Below, piece after piece: positions 24,548 through 32,562 of a DNA stretch of 64,000 bases; position 1 is the stretch's first letter, and the number at the start of each line of letters is the position of its first letter. The notes under the pieces were generated by a model. It ran no database searches. It saw nothing but the letters and a program-made list of their open reading frames with translations, and had not been told where the DNA came from. The DNA is from Robertmurraya korlensis (GTDB taxonomy: Bacteria; Bacillota; Bacilli; Bacillales; Cytobacillaceae), in NCBI RefSeq assembly GCF_023715225.1, contig NZ_JAMBNS010000009.1, positions 124,001 through 188,000 on the forward strand, read 5' to 3'. The translations under genes were made by a program, and so were the position numbers.

Positions 24548-25354
24548 TTGATTTCTGTTGAAAATAAACAAATAGGGGAGATTCCATTATTACATTTGGC
24601 TCGTGCGAACCTTTTTGATAAGAAGCTCCCTCTCGTGATTTTTATACATGGATTTATGAGTGCAAAGGAACATAATTTACATTATGCCTATTTACTGGCT
24701 GAAAAAGGGTTTCGTGTGTTACTACCAGACTGTCTGTATCATGGGGAGAGACGATCGGAAGAAACCAGTTCCCATTTGCAGTTTCATTTTTGGGAAATTG
24801 TTTTACAAACCATTTCAGACCTGAATGATCTGAAAAAGTACTATGAAGATAAACAGTTAATTGATTCTGAAAAGATTGGTGTTGTTGGAACATCAATGGG
24901 AGGAATTGTTACTCTAGGTGCGTTAACACAATATTCATGGATTCATTCAGCTGTTAGCCTCATGGGTATGCCTTATTATGAAATGCTTGCTAAAGCGCAA
25001 ATTGCAGAGCTCAAGAATCAAGGAAAAGAACTGCCAATGGAGCAGTCAGCTATTAATGAATTATTTGATCGTCTTCGAGAAAGAGATTTAAGCCTGCAAC
25101 CGGAAAAATTAATGGGAAGACCACTTTTATTTTGGCATGGAAAAAGGGACAATATTGTTCCGTATTCATATGCGTTTGATTATTATGAAAGCATTAAGAA
25201 ACATTATCAACAAACGCCTCAGTTACTACAGTTTATAAGTGATGAAAAGGCCGATCATAAGGTTAGTAGAGAAGGGCTATTAAAAACCGTTGAGTGGTTT
25301 GAAAAGCATTTACTTTCATCAAGTATGATGTACGTCACTTCAGCAGAAAAATAA
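24548..25354 (+). CDS. yitV: Alpha/beta hydrolase YitV (putative esterase)
   Basis: A 268-residue alpha/beta hydrolase. FIHGFMSAKEH is the oxyanion segment. The nucleophile elbow GTSMGG places the catalytic Ser near residue 116. GKRDNIVPY probably contains the acid, and ADHKVSREG the His. It is similar in length and position to B. subtilis YitV; the substrate is unknown. The TTG start at 24548 is supported by GGAGG six bases upstream. It is divergent from yitU, with yitW following. Confidence 0.9.
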   Translation: MISVENKQIGEIPLLHLARANLFDKKLPLVIFIHGFMSAKEHNLHYAYLLAEKGFRVLLPDCLYHGERRSEETSSHLQFHFWEIVLQTISDLNDLKKYYEDKQLIDSEKIGVVGTSMGGIVTLGALTQYSWIHSAVSLMGMPYYEMLAKAQIAELKNQGKELPMEQSAINELFDRLRERDLSLQPEKLMGRPLLFWHGKRDNIVPYSYAFDYYESIKKHYQQTPQLLQFISDEKADHKVSREGLLKTVEWFEKHLLSSSMMYVTSAEK

Positions 25355-25426
25355 TCATTATATTATAACTTATGTAAACCATTTTGTTATCATGTAAATA
25401 GAGTTGAACTTTAAGGAGTGATTATA

Positions 25427-25735
25427 ATGGATCAAGATTTAAAAGATAGTATTATGGGGGCTTTGGAATTAGTTGTTGACCCAGAGCTTGGAATAGATAT
25501 TGTGAACCTTGGCCTTGTTTATGATATTGAGATGGACGAAGAAGGGACAACGACCATTACAATGACATTAACTTCAATGGGTTGTCCGTTAGCTGGTGCT
25601 ATAGTGGAAAATGTAAAAGAAGCTCTAAGTGATATCCCTGAAGTAAAGAAGACAGAAGTAAATATCGTCTGGAGCCCACCGTGGTCTAAAGAAAGAATGT
25701 CAAGATACGCAAAGATTGCGCTTGGAATTCGATAG
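25427..25735 (+). CDS. yitW: MIP18/DUF59 iron-sulfur cluster assembly factor YitW
   Basis: A 102-residue protein of the DUF59 (MIP18, PaaD/SufT-like) family. The core motifs DPELGIDIVNLGLVYD and TLTSMGCPLAGAI, with the conserved Cys, are complete. Family members help deliver iron-sulfur clusters to target proteins. AAGGAG precedes the ATG. It lies about 70 bp behind yitV and closes the yit block before the anaerobic cluster. Confidence 0.95.
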   Translation: MDQDLKDSIMGALELVVDPELGIDIVNLGLVYDIEMDEEGTTTITMTLTSMGCPLAGAIVENVKEALSDIPEVKKTEVNIVWSPPWSKERMSRYAKIALGIR

Positions 25736-25740
25736 GACTT

Positions 25741-25774
25741 AAAGCTAATCGCTGATGCGGTTAGCTTTTTTATA
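25741..25774 (+). terminator. Intrinsic terminator of yitW
   Basis: An 11-bp stem with one G-T pair (AAGCTAATCGC with GCGGTTAGCTT) and a T tract follow the yitW stop. Confidence 0.85.
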
Positions 25775-25804
25775 TAACAAAAAAGTTTCTTAATTATATG
25801 ATTG

Positions 25805-25847
25805 TGTGAGCTAGTTCACTTATTTCAGGAGAAGATCCCTATACAAT
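25805..25847 (+). promoter_or_regulatory. FNR-type box and -10 of the radical SAM gene
   Basis: TGTGAGCTAGTTCACT at 25805-25820 matches TGTGA-N6-TCACA in nine of ten positions. A -10 (TACAAT, 25842-25847) starts 29.5 bases from the box centre, so the box is centred at about -41.5 from the expected start, the class II activator position. There is no good -35, as expected for an activated promoter. Confidence 0.75.
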
Positions 25848-25892
25848 GAATGTAATGATTTTAAAGTTGTGCTTTGTCAGGAGGTCCTCATT

Positions 25893-27011
25893 GTGATTGT
25901 CAGTCGAGACTTTAACAAAGATCCGTTTATTGTTATCTGGGAGTTAACGAGAGCTTGTCAGCTTAAATGCCTTCACTGCCGTGCAGAAGCACAGTATAAA
26001 ACAGATCCAAGGGAATTAACCTTGGAAGAAGGTAAAAGGTTAATAGATGAAATTTATGAAATGAATAATCCCATGCTCGTATTTACAGGCGGAGATCCGC
26101 TTTTGAGAAAAGACGTATTTGATATTGCCGAATATGCTGTAAAAAAAGGTGTACGCGTTTCGATGACACCAAGTGCCACACCAAATGTTACGAAAGAGTC
26201 AATCGAAAAAGCCAAGGAGGTAGGTCTTTCACGTTGGGCCTTTAGTTTAGACGGTCCGACAGCTGAAATTCATGACCATTTTCGTGGCACTGCAGGCTCT
26301 TTTGATTTAACCGTAGAAAGAATTCAGTACCTCCATGAACTTGAAATACCGATTCAAATCAACACGGTGATCTCTCGCTATAATCATGAATACCTTGACG
26401 AGATGGCAGCACTTGTTGAGAAACTACAATGTGTTTTGTGGAGTGTCTTTTTCTTAGTACCAACCGGTAGAGGGCAAGAAAAAGATATGATTTCTCCTGT
26501 AGAGCATGAAAAAGTATTTATCTGGCTGCAGGAGCTGAGCAAACGCGTACCTTTTGATATAAAAACGACAGCTGCTCAACATTATCGACGTGTGTTTATT
26601 CAGCAAAAAATGAAAGAAGAGAAGAAAAAGGAAAATATATCTTATTTGGATGCCTTAACTAGGCAGGGCTTAACAGGAAGTATTGATGGATTAGGTAGAG
26701 CTCCCAAGGGGGTTAATGACGGGAATGGCTTTGTATTTATTTCTCATATCGGTGATGTGTACCCGAGTGGTCTGTTACCAATAAAAGCGGGGAATGTGCG
26801 TGAGCAGCCGTTAGCCGAGATTTACAGAGAGTCACCGATTTTTAAGGACTTAAGGAATCCTGATAAATATAAAGGCAAGTGTGGCGTATGTGAGTTCAGA
26901 TATGTATGCGGTGGCTCACGCTCAAGAGCTTATGCCATGACAGGCGATTACCTAGAAAGTGAACCATTCTGTGTTTACGTGCCAAAGGCTTTAAGATCAA
27001 AGAAAGCATAA
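25893..27011 (+). CDS. Radical SAM/SPASM protein of anaerobic cluster
   Basis: A 372-residue radical SAM enzyme. The cluster motif CQLKCLHC near residue 25 binds the SAM-activating 4Fe-4S cluster, and FTGGDPLLR is the GGE-like motif. The C-terminal SPASM region (CGVCEFRYVCGGSRSRAYA and a final Cys in EPFCVYVP) should hold a further cluster. It resembles the TIGR04053 group and, more distantly, heme-pathway AhbD/NirJ and peptide-modifying enzymes. The substrate is unknown; no precursor peptide gene is visible beside it. The GTG start at 25893 is eight bases after GGAGG. Its promoter has an FNR-type box, and a convergent fnr gene follows. Confidence 0.8.
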   Translation: MIVSRDFNKDPFIVIWELTRACQLKCLHCRAEAQYKTDPRELTLEEGKRLIDEIYEMNNPMLVFTGGDPLLRKDVFDIAEYAVKKGVRVSMTPSATPNVTKESIEKAKEVGLSRWAFSLDGPTAEIHDHFRGTAGSFDLTVERIQYLHELEIPIQINTVISRYNHEYLDEMAALVEKLQCVLWSVFFLVPTGRGQEKDMISPVEHEKVFIWLQELSKRVPFDIKTTAAQHYRRVFIQQKMKEEKKKENISYLDALTRQGLTGSIDGLGRAPKGVNDGNGFVFISHIGDVYPSGLLPIKAGNVREQPLAEIYRESPIFKDLRNPDKYKGKCGVCEFRYVCGGSRSRAYAMTGDYLESEPFCVYVPKALRSKKA

Positions 27012-27018
27012 TAATAAG

Positions 27019-27048
27019 AGTGCAGAAATCCCTGCACTCCGATTTATT
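27019..27048. terminator. Weak bidirectional terminator (radical SAM / fnr)
   Basis: GAGTGCAG and CTGCACTC pair around a 5-nt loop between convergent genes. The T tracts on both sides are broken, so the signal is weaker than others in the window. Confidence 0.5.
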
Positions 27049-27742
27049 CAATACTACAATAAACCTTTGGACAATTTTCACAACCAATTTCATCTCTTAA
27101 ATATTGTAGATTATGAACGATGATTTTACTTTTTTTGATAGAAATAATTTTCTCTTTTTTTAGTTCATTTAAGATGCGATTGGTACTTTCACGGGAAGTT
27201 CCACAAAAATTGGCAAGTTCTTGATTGGTTAGTGGAAGATCAATAAGGATCCCGTTTTGTACCTCTACACCATAACTGTTCGTCATTCGGATCAGAGTCG
27301 AGTATAATGCGCCTTTCTTTCCGTTTAAAACGAGATCACGGAATTTTGTTTGCGTTTTTCTAAAATGATCGCTCATCCATTTTAGAAATTCTAGGGCAAG
27401 AGTACTGTTTCGAAAGATTTCTCTTTCAAGGACATCTTTATTAATTGCAGCAATTTCTGCATCTTCAAGTACCCTAGCACTAAGCAAATATTTAGGGGAA
27501 TGAGTGAAAAGTGTGAGTTCTCCACAAATATCATTTTTACCGCAAATCCTTAATGACAGCTCCCTGCCATCGGATGTAATTTTACTAATCTGTACCTTCC
27601 CTGACAGAATGACGTACATTTCCTCTGCTTCCATTCCTTCTTGAAAGATAAAAGTATTCTTTTCTCCAATAAAACGGCGGTCAGCCAGATGAAGAAGTTC
27701 TTTTATCTCTATTGAATGAGTTTCTTTTACAACTGCTGACAT
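27044..27742 (-). CDS. fnr: Crp/Fnr family regulator with C-terminal Fe-S cysteines, copy 1
   Basis: A 232-residue CRP/FNR regulator: N-terminal cyclic-nucleotide-like barrel (about residues 20-130), dimer helix, and C-terminal HTH (LTNQELANFCGTSRESTNRI). The last residues carry CENCPKVYC, a CxxC-x4-C set like Cys227/230/235 of B. subtilis Fnr, which with Asp141 holds an oxygen-sensitive 4Fe-4S cluster. Asp136 here, in KFRDL, is the likely counterpart. The recognition helix has the Arg-Glu-x3-Arg pattern of CRP, so TGTGA-type boxes are the expected target. Boxes of that kind occur at three promoters in this cluster. B. subtilis fnr sits by narK; no nar genes are in this window. Confidence 0.9.
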   Translation of the reverse strand: MSAVVKETHSIEIKELLHLADRRFIGEKNTFIFQEGMEAEEMYVILSGKVQISKITSDGRELSLRICGKNDICGELTLFTHSPKYLLSARVLEDAEIAAINKDVLEREIFRNSTLALEFLKWMSDHFRKTQTKFRDLVLNGKKGALYSTLIRMTNSYGVEVQNGILIDLPLTNQELANFCGTSRESTNRILNELKKEKIISIKKSKIIVHNLQYLRDEIGCENCPKVYCSIE

Positions 27743-27870
27743 CCAGATTCACCCTTTTTTAGACAGTAATAATTCTATCATCTACAATGAGGGCAATAAG
27801 AATCGTTGTCAATAACTTCACGAATGATGTAACAATATGTTCACGTTTAATAAAATAGTTATGTTGTAAA

Positions 27871-27900
27871 GTAGTTTAACGTTATAATAAAATAAACTAC
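27871..27900. promoter_or_regulatory. Inverted repeat flanking a TATAAT, moaA-fnr intergenic
   Basis: GTAGTTTA at 27871-27878 and TAAACTAC at 27893-27900 form an 8-bp inverted repeat that brackets a TATAAT (27883-27888) upstream of moaA. It could be an operator over the moaA promoter or a hairpin in its leader. No regulator is assigned. Confidence 0.4.
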
Positions 27901-27938
27901 AATGCATGCAAGATACTCTTGCGATGGAGTTGATTATC

Positions 27939-28949
27939 ATGAATAAAATTACTGATCAATTAAACCGTCCGTTACGAGATTTAAGAATATCGGTTATCGA
28001 TCGATGCAATTTCCGGTGTCAGTACTGCATGCCAGCAGAGGTGTTCGGTCCCGACTTTGCATTTTTACCTAGAAATGAATTACTTAGCTATGAAGAAATT
28101 GAGCGTTTGGCTCATATATTTGTGGGTCTTGGAGTGGAAAAAATACGGCTCACAGGTGGCGAGCCTCTACTTCGAAAACAGCTTCCCTTGCTAGTTGAGA
28201 AGCTCTCCAAAATAAAGGGCTTAAAGGATATTGGCTTAACAACGAACGGTGTTCTTTTGCCAAAGTATGCCAAGGAATTAAAGGATGCTGGTCTAAAGAG
28301 GGTAAATGTAAGCCTTGATAGCTTGAATGACGAGCTATTTGGTGAGATTAATGGTCGTGGTGTGAAAACGGGACCTGTAATTGAAGGAATTCATGCGGCC
28401 CAAAAAGCAGGGCTTGGTGTGAAACTGAATATGGTTGTTAAAAAGGGATTAAATGATCAAGAGATTGTTCCTATGGCACAATTTTGTAAAGATAATGGAC
28501 TTCAACTCCGTTTTATTGAATACATGGATGTTGGTAGTACAAACGGATGGAAAATGGATGACGTTGTGACCAAAAAGGAAATTTATGAACGATTGAAAGA
28601 GCATTATTTGTTAGAGCCTGTTGATCCCGATTATTTTGGGGAGGTTGCTAAGCGATATCGCTACAAGGGTTCAAACATAGATGTCGGATTTATTACTTCT
28701 GTTTCTGAGTCGTTTTGCTCTAGCTGTACTCGTTCGAGGCTTTCGGCTAATGGACAGCTTTTTACTTGTTTGTTTAATGGGAACGGACACGATATTCGTG
28801 ACTTTATGAGAAGCGGTGTGTCTGATTCGGAAATTGAACAAAGAATCACTGATATTTGGAATCGAAGAAATGATCGTTATTCGGATGAAAGAACGGAAGA
28901 AACGATAGCAAATAGAAAGAAAATAGAAATGTCCTATATTGGAGGATAA
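27939..28949 (+). CDS. moaA: GTP 3',8-cyclase MoaA
   Basis: A 336-residue radical SAM enzyme that starts molybdenum cofactor synthesis by cyclising GTP. The N-terminal cluster motif [21 protein letters not shown] and the C-terminal cluster cysteines in [20 protein letters not shown] are all present, as is the full family length. It probably supplies Moco for the FdhF-type enzyme at 6.5 kb, and possibly nitrate reductase elsewhere. The ATG at 27939 has GGAG nine bases upstream. An in-frame ATG at 27906 lacks a ribosome binding site. Confidence 0.95.
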   Translation: MNKITDQLNRPLRDLRISVIDRCNFRCQYCMPAEVFGPDFAFLPRNELLSYEEIERLAHIFVGLGVEKIRLTGGEPLLRKQLPLLVEKLSKIKGLKDIGLTTNGVLLPKYAKELKDAGLKRVNVSLDSLNDELFGEINGRGVKTGPVIEGIHAAQKAGLGVKLNMVVKKGLNDQEIVPMAQFCKDNGLQLRFIEYMDVGSTNGWKMDDVVTKKEIYERLKEHYLLEPVDPDYFGEVAKRYRYKGSNIDVGFITSVSESFCSSCTRSRLSANGQLFTCLFNGNGHDIRDFMRSGVSDSEIEQRITDIWNRRNDRYSDERTEETIANRKKIEMSYIGG

Positions 28950-28951
28950 AT

Positions 28952-28988
28952 AAAAACTACTTCTGGTGAAGAAGTAGTTTTTGTTTTT
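28952..28988. terminator. Bidirectional terminator between moaA and the Fe-S repair gene
   Basis: AAAACTACTTC and GAAGTAGTTTT form an 11-bp perfect stem between convergent genes, with T-rich ends on both strands. Confidence 0.9.
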
Positions 28989-28989
28989 C

Positions 28990-29688
28990 TTATGCGATGT
29001 ATCTAGGGAACAATATATTGTTTTCTAGGTGAACGTGCATAAATGTTTGTTCTTCTAATAATTCAAGTCTTTTGTATACAAGACGATACGTGCCACATGC
29101 ATCCATTGGTGGTTGGAAGTCGGAGGTAATGTCTCTTAATTCCTTTAAGATAGCTCCAGCATGATCATGTTCTTTTTCTAATTCTCTTATTTCTTTAATC
29201 ATTTCGTTACGAGTATCGCCAGTAATAGTTTCAAGCTTTTGCAGCATCGGAAATACGAGTTCTTCTTCTTTTGCTGTGTGCTCTAGTAATTCCTTTTTTA
29301 GTTCGTAAAATAGTTCGTATACCTTTAACAACTCTGGGCGATGTCCCCCATGAACCTTTGCTACCTTTGTAACGTAAGGGCTTAAGTTAGCGAGTTCTTC
29401 TTCTAAAGGACGGTGATAATGTTCAATCACATGGTTAATAATTACATCAGATGCTGAATCTGTCCATACTGATACATCTTCTTTAGAACCTTTATACGTA
29501 TCAAAAAGCTGTTGAAGCTCTTGAATTATTTCACTAGCATCTACTGATTTTTCAGAAGCGGCTTGGTCTAATGGAATGTTCCCACCACAGCAAAAATCAA
29601 TTCGGTTTCTCTTAAATACGTCGGCTGCTTTTGGAAATTCATTTACTATATCTTTTACTAATGAGTCCGTTTGAAATGGATATGTCAT
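28990..29688 (-). CDS. scdA: Iron-sulfur cluster repair di-iron protein (RIC/ScdA)
   Basis: A 232-residue protein with the short N-terminal ScdA domain (VNEFPKAADVFKRNRIDFCCGG) and a hemerythrin-like four-helix bundle whose His/Glu ligands are spread over HVIEHYHRPLEEEL, HTAKEEE, KEHDHAG and MHVHLENNILFP. RIC proteins (YtfE, ScdA, DnrN) repair iron-sulfur clusters damaged by nitric oxide or oxidants. An FNR-type box about 60 bp upstream fits induction without oxygen, when nitrate respiration yields NO. The ATG at 29688 is favoured by GGAGG spacing; an ATG two codons earlier is too close to it. Confidence 0.95.
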   Translation of the reverse strand: MTYPFQTDSLVKDIVNEFPKAADVFKRNRIDFCCGGNIPLDQAASEKSVDASEIIQELQQLFDTYKGSKEDVSVWTDSASDVIINHVIEHYHRPLEEELANLSPYVTKVAKVHGGHRPELLKVYELFYELKKELLEHTAKEEELVFPMLQKLETITGDTRNEMIKEIRELEKEHDHAGAILKELRDITSDFQPPMDACGTYRLVYKRLELLEEQTFMHVHLENNILFPRYIA

Positions 29689-29728
29689 TTTCATTGCCCT
29701 CCAAAAAATACGTTTTATTTACAAATTA

Positions 29729-29771
29729 AGAATATATGATTTTGTCTTACTTTAAGGTGATGTGAATCACA
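29729..29771 (-). promoter_or_regulatory. FNR-type box upstream of the Fe-S repair gene
   Basis: GGTGATGTGAATCACA at 29756-29771 matches TGTGA-N6-TCACA in nine of ten positions. On the minus strand a -10 (TATTCT at 29734-29729, or TATATT two bases away) sits at the distance found for the other two FNR-type promoters. The box may also serve the divergent moeA, but the -10 on that side is poorer. Confidence 0.65.
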
Positions 29772-29924
29772 CTTTCAAAGAAATGTTTTCTATTTTCTTC
29801 AAAATGTTATGAGAATTGCGCTAAAATAAGTTATTAAGTGATGTTTGTCCTGTTTTATTTGTTATTTGGATGTTTATAATTACACAGGTGAACAGAGGAC
29901 CTTACCATTTAGGAGTTGATTTCA

Positions 29925-31190
29925 TTGGTCGAAAAAAGAACGCCAATACAAATTGGTGAAGCAGTAAAGAAAGTGATGTCGTATTTCTTACCCGGCAAAC
30001 AAGAATTCGTTTCTATAAACGAGAGTTATGGCCGATTCCTTTCAGAGGATTTAGTCGCAACGTCAGATGTTCCCCACTTCAATCGTTCTCCTTATGATGG
30101 TTTTGCAATTCGTTCGGTTGATTCAGCTGATGCTTCGCTTTCCAATCCTGTTGAATTCGAAGTGGTTGATCATATTGGTGCAGGATACGTTTCGAATAAG
30201 GAAGTCGGTGAATTCCAGGCAGTTCGCATTATGACAGGTGCACAAATGCCTATGAATTGTGACGCAGTTGTCATGTTAGAACTCGCCAAAACGAGTGAAA
30301 AGAACGGAAATTCATATATGTCCATAAAGCGATCTTATAAACCGGGAGATAATGTTTCTTTCGCTGGAGAGGATGCGAAAAAGGGAGAAGTTCTTGTAAA
30401 AAGAGGAACAAAAATCAATCCCGGAATTCAAGCGATGCTTGCAACATTTGGTTATAAGGACGTGCCTGTTGCTAAAAAACCTGTCATTGGATTATTTGCT
30501 ACAGGTACAGAATTACTTGAGGTAGAGGATGAATTACAGCCGGGGAAAATTCGAAACTCAAATACCCATATGATTATTGCTCAAATCGAGCGTTCTGGGG
30601 CAGAAGCAAGGTATTTCGGAAAACTTCCTGACGATTTTGAATTATGTTATGAATCGATTAAAAGTGCCATAGAAGAGGTTGATTTATTGATCACTACTGG
30701 TGGTGTTTCGGTTGGGGATTTCGATTATTTGCCTCAAATATATAAAAAGTTGGGGGCGGATGTCCTTTTTAATAAAGTAGCTATGAGACCTGGAAGTGTT
30801 ACCACAGTTGCACATTTAAATGGGAAAATTTTATTTGGGTTATCTGGGAATCCTTCTGCTTGTTATGTCGGATTTGAGTTATTTGCGAGACCAATCATTC
30901 GTACCATGCTCTATTGTCCGAAGCCACATTTAAGAAGAGAAAAAGCCGTTTTAGAAGTTGATTTTCCAAAAGCAAATCCGTTTACTCGTTTTGTGAGGAG
31001 CAAAGTTACCATCTCGGATGGAAAGCTAGTAGCTGCACCTAGTGGAGTAGACAAATCAAATATCGTAATGAGTTTGGCAGGTGCCAATTCATTTATAATC
31101 CTACCAGGTGGAACAAGAGGATTTGAAGCTCAAACGGTTGTGGATGTCTTGTTGTTAGAAGATCATGAAGGTAGCGAATGGCCGTGGTGA
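29925..31190 (+). CDS. moeA: Molybdopterin molybdenumtransferase MoeA
   Basis: A 421-residue MoeA protein that inserts molybdate into adenylylated molybdopterin. Typical blocks are present: FNRSPYDGFAIRS near the N-terminus, RIMTGAQMP, the molybdopterin-binding-domain motif TTGGVSVGDFDY, MRPG and LSGNPSACYVGFELFARP. The TTG start at 29925 is nine bases after GGAG; a TTG three codons upstream overlaps that site. The end overlaps mobB by 13 bp, so the two are coupled. Confidence 0.95.
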   Translation: MVEKRTPIQIGEAVKKVMSYFLPGKQEFVSINESYGRFLSEDLVATSDVPHFNRSPYDGFAIRSVDSADASLSNPVEFEVVDHIGAGYVSNKEVGEFQAVRIMTGAQMPMNCDAVVMLELAKTSEKNGNSYMSIKRSYKPGDNVSFAGEDAKKGEVLVKRGTKINPGIQAMLATFGYKDVPVAKKPVIGLFATGTELLEVEDELQPGKIRNSNTHMIIAQIERSGAEARYFGKLPDDFELCYESIKSAIEEVDLLITTGGVSVGDFDYLPQIYKKLGADVLFNKVAMRPGSVTTVAHLNGKILFGLSGNPSACYVGFELFARPIIRTMLYCPKPHLRREKAVLEVDFPKANPFTRFVRSKVTISDGKLVAAPSGVDKSNIVMSLAGANSFIILPGGTRGFEAQTVVDVLLLEDHEGSEWPW

Positions 31191-31687
31191 AACCAGTCAT
31201 TGTGCAAGTAGTGGGTTTTCAAAATAGTGGGAAAACAACATTTGTTAAAAAACTACTACAAGAATTATCCAAGCACAAAATAAATGTAGCTACAATAAAG
31301 CATCATGGGCATGGTGGTAAACCTGACGTAGTTGAAAAAAAGGACTCTTCGGAGCATATACATTCTGGTGCCTTTGCCTCATTAGTTGAGGGAGAGGGAA
31401 GGCTCCTTCTTCAAGTAGAGAAAGATAAATGGAATGTACAAGAACAGATTCATATTTTATGTACCATGAATCCAGAGGTTATCCTAATAGAAGGGCATAA
31501 AAATGAAACATATGATAAAATTGTACTTTTAAGAAATAAAGAAGATTTTGATGCACTTAAAAGTTTAGAGAATGTGATGGCTTTTGTGAGCTGCGAACCG
31601 ATACATATAAATACGAGTGTTCCTATTTGGAACAAAAACGAAACAATATCCTTGCTTGTGCAATATATAAATGAAAAAAGAAATTAA
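31178..31687 (+). CDS. mobB: Molybdopterin-guanine dinucleotide biosynthesis protein MobB
   Basis: A 169-residue P-loop GTPase-like protein, with Walker A in GFQNSGKTTFVKKL, IKHHGHGG, and VILIEGHKNE as the Walker B region. MobB helps form the MGD (bis-guanine dinucleotide) version of the cofactor, which enzymes of the FdhF and NarG type need. It starts inside the moeA reading frame (13-bp overlap) and ends at a clean terminator. Confidence 0.95.
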   Translation: MAVVKPVIVQVVGFQNSGKTTFVKKLLQELSKHKINVATIKHHGHGGKPDVVEKKDSSEHIHSGAFASLVEGEGRLLLQVEKDKWNVQEQIHILCTMNPEVILIEGHKNETYDKIVLLRNKEDFDALKSLENVMAFVSCEPIHINTSVPIWNKNETISLLVQYINEKRN

Positions 31688-31689
31688 GG

Positions 31690-31726
31690 AAACTGCAAAG
31701 TGTGAAAATGCTTTGCAGTTTTTTGT
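31690..31726 (+). terminator. Intrinsic terminator of moeA-mobB
   Basis: A perfect 10-bp stem (AACTGCAAAG with CTTTGCAGTT) is followed by six T just after the mobB stop. Confidence 0.9.
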
Positions 31727-31728
31727 TC

Positions 31729-31771
31729 TGTGATTCAATTCACTTACTAACACTCTTCATTCTTTTATAGT
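31729..31771 (+). promoter_or_regulatory. FNR-type box and -10 of ywiC
   Basis: TGTGATTCAATTCACT at 31729-31744 is a nine-of-ten match to TGTGA-N6-TCACA. The -10 TATAGT at 31766-31771 starts 29.5 bases from the box centre, the same distance as in front of the radical SAM gene. It begins right after the mobB terminator, giving ywiC its own anaerobic promoter. Confidence 0.75.
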
Positions 31772-31802
31772 ATAAGTAGCTACAACATTAGGAGTGAGGA
31801 CA

Positions 31803-32525
31803 ATGAAATTATTTTTACCAAAACAGCATGGCGCATGGGCGATGTTAATCATCCCTTTTTGGTTAGGTGTGATTGCTTCTAACTTCCTTTGGCAGCATAT
31901 CCCTTTCTTTTTAGGCTGGATACTACTATATTTAGCGACATATCCGATGTTACTTTTATTTAAAAGAAAGAAACTCTCATTGTATAAAAAATGGACAGTT
32001 ATCTACCTGTTACCGGCATTGTTTTTTTTGCTAGTCCCTTTATTTACTAGGCCTTCTATTATTCTTTTTGGACTGATCATGATCCCATTTTTTTGCATAA
32101 ATGCGTATTTTTCAAGCAAGAACAATGATCGTGCACTAACGAATGATTTAAGTGCCATTATCGTATTTGCAATTGCTGGCTTAGCGAGTAGCTTTTTAGG
32201 AGAGGGAGAAATTAGTTTCAACGCGTGGCTTGCCTTTTTCTCTTCTATTCTCTTTTTTACAGGAAGTACATTCTATGTCAAAACGATGATTCGCGAGAAA
32301 AAGAGTGAATTATACAAACAAATTTCTTGGGGATATCATTTGTTGGTGGTCATACTTTGGGTGATTGTTGGTTATTGGATCTTTGCATTAGCGAGCTTGC
32401 CAAGCTTGCTTAGAGCCATTTTCTTTTATGGGAAGCCTTATTCAGCAAAAAAAGTAGGGATTTTGGAGATTGTAAATGCAGTTTTATTTTTTGGAATGAT
32501 GGCAGTTGCTTTACTAGTACCATAA
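31803..32525 (+). CDS. ywiC: YwiC-like membrane protein
   Basis: A 240-residue integral membrane protein with about eight hydrophobic segments and the YwiC family start LPKQHGAWAMLIIPFWLGV. In B. subtilis, ywiC lies beside fnr and the nitrate genes. Here it lies beside a second fnr-like gene and has an FNR-type promoter. Its function is unknown; the fold may be distantly UbiA-like, which I infer only from the segment pattern. GGAG precedes the ATG at 31803; a GTG three codons upstream overlaps the ribosome binding site. Confidence 0.9.
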   Translation: MKLFLPKQHGAWAMLIIPFWLGVIASNFLWQHIPFFLGWILLYLATYPMLLLFKRKKLSLYKKWTVIYLLPALFFLLVPLFTRPSIILFGLIMIPFFCINAYFSSKNNDRALTNDLSAIIVFAIAGLASSFLGEGEISFNAWLAFFSSILFFTGSTFYVKTMIREKKSELYKQISWGYHLLVVILWVIVGYWIFALASLPSLLRAIFFYGKPYSAKKVGILEIVNAVLFFGMMAVALLVP

Positions 32526-32527
32526 AT

Positions 32528-32562
32528 AAAAGCACTCGGTTTGTCATCTGCCGAGTGCTTTT
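32528..32562. terminator. Bidirectional terminator between ywiC and second fnr
   Basis: A 12-bp stem (AAAAGCACTCGG with CCGAGTGCTTTT) lies between convergent genes and reaches the stop of the second fnr-like gene. Confidence 0.8.

Noticed and set aside
27807-27822. FNR-like sequence TGTCAATAACTTCACG between fnr and moaA
   Set aside because: Two mismatches, and no -10 at the spacing found for the convincing boxes in either direction.
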